Source: Circinella minor (Eukaryota > Mucoromycota > Mucoromycetes > Mucorales > Lichtheimiaceae). From it: a DNA stretch of 64,000 nucleotides. The stretch spans positions 62,001 through 126,000 of the forward strand of contig JAEPRB010000113.1 in NCBI GenBank assembly GCA_016758965.1, given 5' to 3'. The notes below the pieces were generated by a model. It was not told where the DNA came from and made no database searches. It was given only the letters and a program-made list of their open reading frames with translations. Positions 22,452-33,942 of this stretch are shown here, piece after piece. The position numbers and the translations under genes are program-made. Positions within the stretch are counted from its first letter, which is position 1, and each line of letters opens with the position of its first letter.

Positions 22452-24325
22452 ATGGATAACAATAATAATGACCATCCAATAATAACAAAAGAAGTTAGTT
22501 CTTCAAAATCTAATTATACAACTACTACAACAAGGGTTTTGCCAGATCTTTTACATTATGGAAATAATCAGCATTCGAATAAACAACAGAAAAAGAAAAA
22601 GAACACGCGTTCTAAATCAATGTTTGAATGGGTTTACGGCTCTACTACAAATAATATAAGAAATAATAGTCATCAATGCATCAGTATACCAAAAAATGAT
22701 GACAATGAAGAAGATGATGGTTACTATAACGAGAATCGTCAGCGGAGTATACATTCCTACTATTGTCCATTGATAAAAGAATCATTGACAGAAGTATTAT
22801 CTTCTTCTGAAAGTACAACAAGTACTATCAGGGACGCTACTGTGATAGTCGATGATAATAATAATAATAGTAATAACAATAATAGTAATAATGGTGTATC
22901 TTATTCACAAGTATTTCTTGTCAAGTTTGCAAAAGCACTTGTCATTTCAGGTGCTCCCTCTCATCGATTGGATCATTGTGTTCATTTATTAACACAAAAA
23001 TTGGATTTAAAAGCCCAAATTGGTTATGTGCCAGGTTATTTAATCGTTTCTTTTGGAGATCCAGGTAAATAACAATATATATGCTTATTCAATAAAATAA
23101 CAACAACAAAACCGACATAAATAGAATACTAATGATCATAAGATAAGAATCTCTTGGATGTACTGCTCAACTTGTTACTGTCAATGCTGGACTTGATTTG
23201 AATCGATTTTCTCAAACCTATCAATTATTCGAGTCTATTCTTTGTGATGACATTGATGTTCAAGAAGCAATTAACGCGTTGGATAATATTGCACGAACTC
23301 CTCCATTATATTCATGGTGGTTAACATGGATTGGATATGGGATAGCATCCAGTGCAAGCATGCCACTTTTCTTTCAAGGAGGACTTGTTGACATGGCATT
23401 TGGATTTATGTGGGGCCTGATTATTGCCGGTGGTGTTGTTCATCTTTCTAACAAGGTCACTCGATTTGCAAGTATATTCGATGTTGTCATGAGCGCGGTG
23501 ATTGGATTCATATCAGCAGTTGTAGCGTCTAGATTATCGATAACTACTTGTTTTTATTCACTTTCCATTGGTGGTGTCGTCACTTTGTTGCCAGGTTATG
23601 CAACATTAACAGCATTATTGGAAATCGGCACTGGTGCTGCTGTTGCATCAGGAACCTTGAAATTAACCACTACCCTTTTTTATTCGTTATTAATTGGATT
23701 TGGTTTAGCAATGGGTTCAAGTATCCATCAATTGTTATTCCCTTCATTGGCCCTTGTACCCTCAGATGATATTTGTGATCGTAACTTATCAAGATTCTAT
23801 GATATGTTATTTGTACCCTTGTTTGCCGCTGGTCAATTAATTATATTAAGAGCAAGATGGCAGAAATACCCCATCATGTTAACTTTGGCTGCATTATCAC
23901 ATACATTACATCGAATTTGTTTGAGTCATTTTGTTGTATATCCACACATAGCAACTGTATTGGCATCTTTGGCCGTAGCTTTAGGTGCCAACTTGTATTC
24001 AAGATTAACACCCACGGTTGGATTTATGGATATGATGATGGGTCTTTTATTTTTAGTGCCCGGATCTGTAGGTGTTTCATCCTCGCTAGACTGTTTTGGC
24101 CAAGCATTACAAACATCAGATCCAATGACAGAAATGTCTATCTTTTTAAATGCTGGACAACAAGGACTTATATTTTCTTCCCATATCATGGTAATTGCAG
24201 TCTCTGTATCTGTTGGATTGGTACTAGCAGCTATGTTATTATATCCAATAAGAAAAATTTTGGATTGTAAACGAAAAAAGTCATCTTATCATACAAAAGA
24301 TTGGGTTGGTGATATCACGTTTTAA
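22452..24325 (+). CDS. PRM10: ThrE/DUF1212 membrane protein (PRM10-like)
   Basis: Two exons, 22452-23064 and 23148-24325, join in frame across an 83-nt intron and give 596 residues. After an Asn/Ser-rich cytoplasmic N-terminus of about 150 residues comes the ThrE cytosolic block: FLVKFAKALVISGAPSHRLD, then QIGYVPGYLIVSFGDPG and, after the intron, ESLGCTAQLVTV. About ten hydrophobic helices follow, for example MPLFFQGGLVDMAFGFMWGL and SLSIGGVVTLLPGYATLTAL, then LLFLVPGSVGVSSSLD in the second ThrE half. Bacterial ThrE exports threonine and serine; fungal Prm10 homologues have no firm function, and in yeast the gene is pheromone-regulated. A tiny upstream frame overlaps the start. The family call is strong; the transport substrate is unknown. 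Confidence 0.85.
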
Positions 24326-24880
24326 AGGTGTTTCTTTTTTTTAATTTTTATTATTATACGTAAATATTCATACATGATATTTTTTTTCTCTCGTGTTCCT
24401 TCCCCATACATATATGCATGCCTTTGTACAAGTTGTTTTCATTATCTATTAAAAGTAAATAATTCCTATATTTGTTTTATATACGTACATATATATATAT
24501 ATGGAGTAATAATGACGATACTAATATAGCCTAATGTTTGTATATGGTTCCTATTAAAAAATGTTTTCTATATAACCTTTTCTCTGATTATGTACAGATC
24601 ACCTGTGAAATATATATGGAAATGAGAGAATCTAGCATATATTAGCTTACCTCTCGCCCTACAAAATCTCAATAGTGATAAAAATAATAATTACTATTTC
24701 CACTACTCATATCAATATAATCTATTTTTTACTTTACGTATTTTACACTTTGATAAGATTCCTCCAGTTATTCATATAACTAGAAGTAATATAGAATGTT
24801 TTTGGTTTTTAGCTAACATAAGCTTCTGTGGAAAAACTCAAAACTATTAAGTTAGCAGAAAGGTTCCTCTCCATAAGATC
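24326..24880. other. Intergenic, AT-rich
   Basis: 3' flank of the ThrE-type gene with TATA repeats (near 24489). From about 24790 there may be more of the MULE relic in decayed form. No intact frame is seen. Confidence 0.4.
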
Positions 24881-25436
24881 ATGATGGTAATTTACTTTTT
24901 TTTTTTTTTAGCTAGTGGATTTAATGGTACCAATAAGCAAGCCGTTGAGAGTACTAAATTAGCTCCAGATACAGTTGCTGATGACAGTGTAAAGATACTT
25001 ATCTGTCATTGGCATGTTCTTCGAGCATGGAAAAAAGTTTTGACCAAGCTCATTGCCAAAACATCCGACCCGTCAAATACTCTGAAGGAAAAGAGAGAAA
25101 TGCGTGAAGCAGCACTTTCCCTAATGATGAATATGATGAGAGCTGAAACGCCAGTTGATTTTCATCTTGAACATGAAAATTTTGAGACCTGGTGTATTGA
25201 TGTTGATGAAGAATGGGACGGCCCCGAGCTGTATCAATGCTTTGAAAGCGAGTTTCTTCGGAAACGTGAAAAATGGAGCCAATCATGGCGCAATGTAAGT
25301 TTTTTTTTTTTTTTTTAAAAAAAATATAGACATTTTTATATAGCATTTAATGATTCTTGTAGCTTACCACATGTAAAAAAAGCATCATCACCATGTAAAC
25401 ACAAATAATTACATAGAATTGTTGTTGTGAAGAACT
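24881..25436 (+). pseudogene. Mutator-like (MULE) transposase fragment
   Basis: The stretch 24912-25294, bounded by an AG acceptor and a GTAAGT donor, translates as part of a MULE transposase core: ADDSVKILICHWHVLRAWKK is the CxxH..AW block found between the second catalytic Asp and the Glu. After the 66-nt intron, a short remnant VNTNNYIE matches the conserved block that carries the catalytic Glu, but it is followed by stops and lies after an in-frame stop. No upstream DxT motif is found and no terminal repeats were recognised. This is a dead fragment. Confidence 0.6.
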
Positions 25437-25772
25437 ATGGATGAACAAGTTACATTATATTCTTCAGAATATCACGAACCGCAAAATACATACGTAGCCA
25501 GGTGGAGAGCCTTAATATCAACGGGAATGGATATAAAGCAACACTACGCGGCACCCGGGAAATTAGCTACTTTTATGGGAACAAAAAAAAAAAAGCATGA
25601 TACGATGTGCTTGCATTATGTACGATGGAATTGGAGTATACCCACTTTGCTTTCTGATAAAAAGTCGATTTATCAGTTAGTTGACTGTGTTAGAGGCGTG
25701 TTAATGCTGAAAGGAACTGTGGAACACAACAAAAAAATGCTTGATTTGATAATGAAAGGAAAAAAAAAATAA
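25437..25772 (+). CDS. Hypothetical protein, possibly the tail of the adjacent relic
   Basis: An open frame of 111 residues starts at ATG 25437 (MDEQVTLYSSEYHEPQ). It contains several Trp and Cys residues (TMCLHYVRWNWSIPTLL) and ends in a Lys run. I recognise no family. It sits immediately behind the MULE relic on the same strand and before the pogo-like element, so it may be debris rather than a gene. The amino-acid composition is protein-like, which is the only support. Confidence 0.25.
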   Translation: MDEQVTLYSSEYHEPQNTYVARWRALISTGMDIKQHYAAPGKLATFMGTKKKKHDTMCLHYVRWNWSIPTLLSDKKSIYQLVDCVRGVLMLKGTVEHNKKMLDLIMKGKKK

Positions 25773-25959
25773 TACTGACGAGAAATATTTATTAAAAAAT
25801 AATAATATTCTTATTGTTGTGTCGTTGTATTTGTGTTTGTCGTGTGGTTTTGGGGGATAGTTAAGAGGATGGGAAGTTAATAACGATAATTTGATATAAC
25901 GGTATAGATGGAAAACGTTTGAAGTTCTATATCTTAAAAAAATGCCGTTATGGCTACTA

Positions 25960-27216
25960 CAGTGAGTATTCGCTAAACCGGTACCCAATATATGTGAGGA
26001 TTGGTACCGGTTTAGCGAATTACCGGTTTAACGAATTGAAACTCAGTCGATAGTAGTATGTAGAATATACTGGACGAATAACTATAATTAAATTAAGCTA
26101 TATTATATAAAAAAAGATGACATTTTGTTTAATAAAGATCGTTTTTATTCTTTTATTTTATTCTTACTTTACTGTATTCAATTATCTACTATTAATTATT
26201 ATCAACAATAGGCAAAGAATCTGCATTGACAAACCGCCAAAAACTTGCTATTTGTTTGAGAAAGCAAAGAGAAAAAATAACTCAATCTGGACTTGCTCGA
26301 TGGGCTAAAGACGAATTTAAGCTGGATAAATTACCTGGTCAACAAACTATAAGTGATATTTTGAGGAAAGAAGAAGAATATATGACAATGACTGAACACC
26401 GTCTTAATGCCAAGAAAAATTCGAGAACCTGCACTCCTAGAACTTAAATTGTTACTTCCTCAGTACGTTACTGATATGGCTAATGCAAGCCAACCTATCT
26501 CCATGGCGAGCATTATTCACCAAGTCAAAATCTAGTGTAGGCGTCGCCAGCTTGAAGTACCAGAGGATTTCCAGTTTTCCAATGGCTGGTTAACTAAGTT
26601 TATGAGGCGATATGGTTTTAAATCTCGTCGTATCCATGGTGAATCTGGAGAGGTGGAGGTTAATGCTGATAACATTCAAGACAAATTCAATGCTGTGAAA
26701 GCGAAGATTTCTGAGTTTCCACCTGAACGCATCTATAATATTAATGAGACAGGGTTCTTTTATAAGCAAGTAGAAGAAAGTCTCCGTATCAAATTGGCGG
26801 AAAAAAGGCACTGCTACTAGCAATTTGTTGACAGACTTTCCCTAGATGACAAGGACGATCTGGATATTTTTTACTTGGTGCGAAAAAAAATTAAGCTTCT
26901 AGAAGAAACAAAGGAAAGAGCTGAGATGACATATAAGCACTGATTTTACCAATTAAATCTAATAATAACAATAAAAATGGTATCCGATTTGATCACAGAA
27001 CCAATAAAAAAATTAATATTATTTATATAAACACACACATATATATATATAAGGAAAAAAGACTAATATAACTCCAGTAAATATTTGGAAAGATTCACCG
27101 GATACCGGTTTAGGGAATCACCGGTATTTTACTAAGTATATAAAAAATAATTGAGAGACACCACCGGTTTAGCGAAATACCGGTTTAACGAATACCGGTT
27201 TAGCGAATACTCACTG
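25960..27216 (+). mobile_element. pogo/Tigger-type DNA transposon, internally deleted, 1,257 bp
   Basis: Perfect 24-bp inverted repeats end the element: left 25960-25983 begins CAGTGAGTATTCGCTAAA, and 27193-27216 is its reverse complement. TA dinucleotides at 25958-25959 and 27217-27218 fit the Tc1/mariner-pogo target-site duplication. Copies of 'accggtttagcgaa' and 'accggtttaacgaa' lie just inside both ends (26005-26036 on the left, several around 27093-27205 on the right), as expected for subterminal transposase sites. Inside is a decayed pogo-type gene (separate entry). The element cannot move without a transposase from elsewhere. Confidence 0.85.
26211..26943 (+). pseudogene. pogo/Tigger transposase relic (CENP-B-type HTH, truncated DDE)
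   Basis: The frame near 26213-26447 encodes a CENP-B N-terminal helix-turn-helix: KESALTNRQKLAICLRKQRE, then GLARWAKDEFKLDKLPGQQT and ISDILRKEEEYM. A frameshift near 26415 moves the continuation to another frame (VLELKLLLPQYVTDMA). An in-frame stop precedes the Tc5-type HTH block FSNGWLTKFMRRYGFKSRRI. The frame 26602-26820 reaches the start of the DDE domain, IYNINETGFFYKQ, where the usual catalytic Asp (NMDETG) is Asn, and then jumps to a stop. A last piece, DRLSLDDKDDLDIFYLV, resembles the extreme C-terminus. The central DDE core is missing. Confidence 0.75.
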
Positions 27217-27218
27217 TA

Positions 27219-27773
27219 TGCTTTGAATCCCCCAATTAAAAACAATTATGTCAATAGAAAATAAAGCATCTTGACAATGTTACAAAAAAATATCACAAAT
27301 TTATTAAAAAAAAAAATACTATCGTAATATACCAGGGTATCTTGTTTATGAACGTGTTCTTTACAAGAAAAAAATCAATGCGTTTCCTAGTCTTCGTGAC
27401 ATCACAAATTCCATAATGGCTCTTGATATTATAAGGTGTTGTACACAATAATAACTTTGGTTACTTCTTACATATATTACAGTCTCCTGAAACGATGTCA
27501 ATTTGGATTTAGGAGTTGAAGCACTTTTTTTCCATTGATTCATGCGGCATAAGCATACCGCGGATATAAGGTCCTCGCTGACATGGCAAAATTCATAGTA
27601 TCTGTGCGAAATTCATCATATTGTATACCAAAGTAAATCAGGTCATAATTACAAGGGAAAAAAGGCGTTAAAAATATAAAAACAGTTATATACGAATAGA
27701 AACAATCGTTCTCGATTGATTTCGATAATAGTAATATTAATAATGTATTATGTTTATTTATTCATTAATTTAT
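27219..27773. other. Intergenic
   Basis: The stretch lies between the pogo-like element and the 3' end of the protoglobin gene. No conserved coding signal was found. Confidence 0.45.
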
Positions 27774-28564
27774 TTACAATTTCTTGTTTTTGAAAGCAAT
27801 CCACACAGCAAAAGCACCAAATAAAGCACCTACAGCCGTAGGCAAACTTAATAATTGTTGACAAGGACCTTCTCGTTTTTGAACGGTAGCTTCTGGGTTA
27901 CAATAGTATTTGGCAAAATAATCATTTTGAATCCACAAAAGTTTGTTGAATGCTGATAATGCAGCAGCCAGTTGATCCTCGGGCAATTTCAAGGACAAAA
28001 TACCGCCAATCAAGGTCGTCTCGACGTATCCCATAAGAGCATTTATATGAATATAATCGACATTAATTTTGCTCTTCTTTTCTGGTGTGTCCGTATGAAT
28101 CTTGGCAACCCAATCCAAATAACGAAGCATACGGTCATCATATGGACCAGATAAAAGCTTGTTTAAATACTTGGATAAGAAATCTTTGCGGAATTTGATT
28201 TGTGGATGGTCGAGCGTCAAATCTTCCAAGGAAGTAGCGGTTTTTCCTTCAAAACCTTCATTCTTGGGTAAAAAGTGCTTTTTGGTGATATCGTAGGTGA
28301 ATAATTTGTTGTAGACAGCATCAACAACAACGGGTACCAAAGGTCTGATCTTATCTGCTACAGTTTCAATGGCTTTGATATCATCAGCACCTATATATTA
28401 TTTAAAAGTAAGGATGTATTAGCAAGAATAAAAATACTTTTTTGACGCGGTTACTCGTGAAAGATAAAAAAAAAAGTGTCTGTACCAAAGTCCATAAACC
28501 CAGCGACATAGTTGAAACGGTATTCACTTTCGGTATAAAGTTGGTCACGATCAATGTGTTGCAT
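27774..28564 (-). CDS. Protoglobin-domain (globin-sensor) protein with C-terminal membrane anchor
   Basis: Two exons, 28564-28486 and 28390-27774, splice in frame to 231 residues. The protein follows the fungal protoglobin pattern: MQHIDRDQLYTESEYRFNYV at the N-terminus; PLVPVVVDAVYNKLFTYDIT; then HFLPKNEGFEG; LDHPQIKFRKDFLSKYLNKL; and KINVDYIHINALMGYV, where the His near residue 145 is the likely heme-binding proximal His. It ends with AFNKLLWIQNDYFAKYY and a hydrophobic segment (LPTAVGALFGAFAVWIAF) followed by KNKKL, which suggests a tail anchor. Protoglobins bind heme and gases in archaea; the fungal role is not known. No signal peptide is seen. Confidence 0.8.
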
Positions 28565-30234
28565 AGTGTAACTATAAAAATAGAGTGAAGAGAGGCTGCG
28601 AGTTGAGAAGAAAGAGAGTGAGGAAAAGGTAAAAAGTTAAGAAGAAAAAGATAACTGTTTGTTTGCAATTACGCGTTAAATTTATTGCAATTTATATGTT
28701 TTTCTCAACCCTGTTTTATCTTTTAACTTTTTCATTTAGCGACAATCTTTTTGCCATTCTCGGATAACAAACAAATGGAAAAATCGAATGATTGATTGTA
28801 TTTTTTTTTTTTGGCTTTCCGACATTATCCTTTAGTTTTGCAGATTTGTGAAATCATTTCATTCTTTGGGTGTTTGAGGGGGAGGAAAGAACTTTATTAC
28901 TTATATTTAATAAGACTTTGTCTTATTGTTGAATAAAATACCATAAAAATAAAATAATATACTGCCTATTGGTATCATATCTCTTTTCAATTGTAATAAT
29001 AAGTTGAGATGTAAGACAAAGCAACTTCTTCACGAAAGGTAGTATTATATCAGGAACAAGTGAAACAAGGGGAGTCGGGTTGTGTGCTCGTGTGAGTGAG
29101 TCATCCTCCATTTGTTATTATTATCCTCTTCTTCCGTATTTTGGGATCTTGAAAGTATGAAGTATTCCGATTTTGATTTCTACTCTCTCGGTTCTTGGAT
29201 AACACGCCACCATGTATCCAACTGACCGGGAAATAGAGTTGTAATAACAAACAATCACACGTTTTTGCGTGAACGTTTCACAAGATTCGTAAGCACATCA
29301 TTCATTATAAAATTTATTTGCTTGTGTGAGCACAGACTATTGGAATAATAATAATACTTGAATCAGTTGTTGACTTGTATTACTATGGATGTCATTTGTT
29401 GGAAGTAGTGCTAGCGTGGATTTCATTTGCCGCCACCATCTTTTTTAATATCACCTGATTTTTTTATTACAATAATACAAAGTACTACAGTAATTCTTAA
29501 ATTAATATACTTCAAGAAAATTGATATAAGCAAAAAATGTTTGTATAAGGAAGAAGCCATTACTATGCAATATTTAATTTTTATGAGTAATCTGTCTTTC
29601 ATTTCTATATACTCGTCATAAGTACATCCACAAATTTACAAATATGCTTAATCAACAGTCGAGTCCTTGATCCACATTATTTATATTATTTTTAACGAGA
29701 TACGCCTTTATTTTAACTTACATAATAATACGCTCCAATTACAGCAAGAAAATAACTATAGTTGATTACGTATGTATGTTATTGTAATGCGTAGAAGTGT
29801 ATATGTTTGGTTCACTACTTGTTATTAGCTCAGTATAATACACTTCCTCTCTTGTTGGAGAAAGCAAAATTGTTCAAAATTTTCTATTTGAGTTACATTA
29901 TACAATTTGTTTGGAATATATGCTTTTATTTTTGGCACAGGGACAGGAGGGAAGAATTCAGACAATGAGTTTATGAACACTGATATCAACACGAGAAATA
30001 AGAGTAGAGCAATTTAACGAAGTAGGTTTCAAATAAATAATGCATTGTATAATACTAAATGCATTGAATCTTATTATTTAATAAAGAAGGAAATACCCTT
30101 CGATTGGTATAAAACTAATACTACTATTTAAAATTATTATTGTTATTACAAACTAAATGCTTAACTACTAATATAGTACACACACATAATATATTATATT
30201 GGGAAGAAAATGTAATGTTACAGTATGGTGTTTT
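28565..30234. other. Intergenic, 1.7 kb, no gene recognised
   Basis: The left end is the promoter side of the protoglobin gene (poly-T near 28800, CT-rich leader near 28600). The remainder is AT-rich with only short frames that resemble no family. Confidence 0.5.
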
Positions 30235-31859
30235 TTAATCCTTGTTGCCATACTTTTCTTCATAGATTGGGAGGTATTCTTCCAACTCCTTTTTATGGAA
30301 TTGGATATAGTCTCCTGCGTATTGACCCATGCATTCAATAAATTCAGGTGTCATGGTTTCGGCTATAAATAAGTAAAAATGATGTTAAAAAAATAAGTAC
30401 ATTGTTGTTGCTATCAGTAATAGGATATACTGTTAAAACTTACGAAGAGGAGCAGTAGGTTCTTGTTCCCGAATCACATCACCAGGCAATACCAATAAGG
30501 TTTGAGCTATGAAATAATTTTATTTTATAGTTAATACATATTCATCATTATTTCTCTTCTGCTGTTCCTGTCTACTTACCATTACGGGTTTCGTCTTCAA
30601 TGAGCGTAAGAACTGCTTTGACGACATTTTCAGATGTAGTCTTTGGAATTTTATCTACTAAATCAAGAAGTGGGCCTCCACGATCAATGATATCTTGGGT
30701 AGGAACAAGCATATCAGTTGCTACAATTGCCACGGAGAAGAAATGTTAGATATATATCTTTAGTTTATATAATACTCACACATTTTTTTTTGTAATATAG
30801 CATTAAAAGTTTAAACATACGAATAAAATGAGGACAGACTATCAGAAATAAAAATAAGATTATTTAGTACTCTGTTTTCTTCTATTCATAACTATAATTA
30901 TTTATATGCTCTAATTATTATTACTATTATTATTACCAGCATTCACACGAACATTACAGATTTGAGGGAGAAGAGAGAAGGATCGCACCCAACCGTTCAA
31001 ACCATGTTTAGATGTAACATAAGCAGACATGGAAGGAACAGCATTTGATCCAAGGGTAGATGAACAAGCGATGATAACACCTCCACCACGTTTAGCCAAG
31101 TGAAGCATAGCAATCTTGGTACCTGATTATAAGCACAATGTGTCAGTTTAAATAGAAACTCAGCAGTCTAGGAAAACACGTCTCCACTTTTAACCCCCAC
31201 ATTTTAATATTTATTTTAAATACCTTTCATAGTACCAATAGTGTTCACTTCAACAGCACGAGAGTCTTTTTCATCTAAAAAATTAATTCCGGAGTAAATG
31301 TTAAATTGTGTTTGCGAATGCATGGCCAAAATGCGTATAAAGAAAAAGAAATTACCATCGGGAGGTGTGAAGATAATATCGGTTGCGCTTCCGGCAACAC
31401 CAGCATTCAAATAAGCAATCTAAATATAAACACACACATATATATACTTATATCAATAATTGTCCTGCTTGATATATTTACGTTTGTTCTGTTATTTCTT
31501 TTTATCTGGTATACATACATCAACACCACCAAATTCCTTTTCAGCAAATTGGAACAACTCAATGTTATCCTTGTATGTAGTGATATCGGTACGCTTGAAA
31601 GCAGCAACCTTGGATCCAGCACTATTGTATACAGTACATTTTACTATTAAGTCATTGTTCTACTAGCCTTACTTATATATATGCTCACTTACGCGTTGTT
31701 GAGCTCTTCAACAGTAGCAAGGCCTTGGGATTCTGTAGTATTGCCGATAACGACCTTTGCACCACGTTCAACTAATGCAACAGCAACAGCCTTACCAAGA
31801 CCGCGACCACCACCAGTGATTACTGCAACTTTACCCTCCAAAGATTTTTCAATTGCCAT
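30235..31859 (-). CDS. Short-chain dehydrogenase/reductase, 15-hydroxyprostaglandin dehydrogenase-like
   Basis: Nine exons (31859-31693, 31621-31519, 31419-31356, 31274-31224, 31122-30937, 30838-30821, 30720-30580, 30506-30444, 30362-30235) join in frame to 306 residues. It is a classical NAD(P)-dependent SDR: TGGGRGLG (residues 15-22) for cofactor binding; YLNAGVAG (the NAG motif) near 93; a Ser in ACSSTLGS near 149; the catalytic pair Tyr163 and Lys167 in SAYVTSKHG; then NAGVCPHFIPTDML. The layout is closest to 15-PGDH-type alcohol oxidoreductases; the true substrate is unknown. No targeting signal is seen. Exon 6 is only 18 nt long. All phases agree, so the model is well supported. Confidence 0.82.
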
Positions 31860-33942
31860 TTTGATTTCTTGTTAGTTTAAAAAAGAAAGATGTGATAAGA
31901 ATATAAAAAAAAGAAGAAAGGTTTTTTTTCAAAACCATTCTTTTTATATAATATAGAATGCCCAGTCCAAAACCAATAACATGGGCCCCGACGATTATAT
32001 ATCAGATTATGTGTAGGATGATTTGTTTCTTACCGAATTATTTTAAAACGAGTTATTCAAGTCATTTTACCTTGTGTTACTAGGGTACGGTTTCATAGAG
32101 TACAAGTTCACCTATCTCGTACAACTATATACTAGCGGACCTTCTCTTTTATATATAGGTAATCTAGATATACCTCAGAACAGTAATTCCCATTTAAATT
32201 CCCTACTAATGACAGCTAATGAAAGACAAGATTTACAATTGCTTAATGGATAGTATTAAAAAATTACGTATTAAACTCAAATATTTATAATGATCTGCTT
32301 GTATTGTATAAGAAAAACAAGCCATAAACATAAGACAGATGAATGTATATAAGTCCATCTCTCAGGAATTGAAGAAGATGGTTATTATATAAGAAAGAAA
32401 ACTCCCACTGAAAGTTGAAGGACATACACAGTTAGTACAACGCGGTCATCTTGACATTCCGTTACGACATGGTTAGACAAATAAAAACCTTATTTGTCCC
32501 TCACACTCGCACTCACACACTACTATTTTTTTCGGTGTTTTTTTTTATTCGATTGGTCACGTTATCCTTATTCCTGTTGGCTGTTATTATCATCATGGTC
32601 GCTGTCATCAACAACCACGTGTATGTGAGATTTAAATGAAAGGTAGGAAGTCGCTGTAATTTTGTTTCCGTATTATGATAGGTAACAACATATGTTTTTA
32701 ATAATTTATCACCTTTTTTTTCTTCAGAAAAATTAAGTGCTTAAGCCGCGGAAGGATGATAATATTTTATTATGATTACTGATGTCATTATTCACTTCTG
32801 TAAATCTCAGCACAGCATATACTTGACAGTAGAAAATCAACACAATAACATATCCTTGTATGATTCAAGACACAGTAAATGAACTTTTTGCCAAGTATTG
32901 CTTTATGCGGAAAAAATATTATGCTATTCTATTAACAAAAAAGGTAAAAAAGAGAAGGTCTTGTATTACACTGTTTAAAATGAAGTAATTTTCGGTTTGT
33001 TATAGACCATTCAATTTTGTTATTATATAGCAAACATGCACAGAAAAAGTATCAGACCAGATACATCTTCTCGCCCTAGAAAAGCTAAGCTTAATTGTTA
33101 TTTAAAAGCCTGTTTTCAAGAGGTTGTTAATGAAGATTCCGTTATGAAGAATCTAATAGAAATGTGATACATAATGTCATTTCGTATAGGGTGAAGGCTT
33201 AGAAAACGTTTTCATGACTCATGCGATAAGCAACAATAAATAAAATAACCATACATATCTACAATCATAAACCATATGTGGTCCACAGTCTATTGTATTT
33301 TTATTTTGTTGTTATTGTGGATGAAATTCTATTTTTATATATAAGTAGGATTAAAACACTGTAATTATATACAGTATTATCATTTTGTGAAGCAACTATA
33401 ACTAAAACAGATATAGTAGTTAGGGTGCTACTTACTGAAGATGTCATGAATGACCATATATATCATATATATAGGTCACATTAATTGATTTTTCTTTAAC
33501 ATTGTTCACGTTTATTCTGAGCAACAGAGTGATACTGTAAGCTATTCCATAAGGGCAACCAAGGTCAGTCTATTATTAATTTATCTTAAAACATTTTGGA
33601 TTCAACTCTATGGAACACTATCAAATTTCTGTCTTTTGCGATGATATATTTAAATCATCTGCTAAAAATGTGGATAAATTTTCAAAAATACTCTATTGTG
33701 TCTAGTCATAACATATAAAAGCTTTATTTTATTCAAGTTGATATTCTATGTTATTATGGTTACTACTTATTTTACCATGGTTTTTTAATAGGTTAATAAC
33801 GTAATTTCAGGTAGTAGCCAGAAATAAAAAAAAAAGCTGAATCAGAATGAGCAACAAAGTAGAACTCCGGTCGACACTGTTTTAGAAAACTTTCGCGTCA
33901 GTTCTTTTCACATACAACACACGCACGTCCATACTTGAAGCC
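31860..33942. other. Intergenic, 2.1 kb
   Basis: No conserved gene is seen. One small frame at 33036-33167 (43 residues, MHRKSIRPDTSSRPRKAKLN at its start) looks protein-like, but neither a family nor splice partners could be found. The rest is AT-rich; the right end carries the MCTS1-like promoter. Confidence 0.4.

Noticed and set aside
23548..24270. Cys/Phe/Ile-rich alternative frames within the ThrE-type gene
   Set aside because: They overlap the conserved transporter frame and show no independent family similarity.
33036..33167. 43-residue basic frame starting at ATG 33036
   Set aside because: Protein-like in composition but isolated, with no recognised family, splice partner or promoter evidence.
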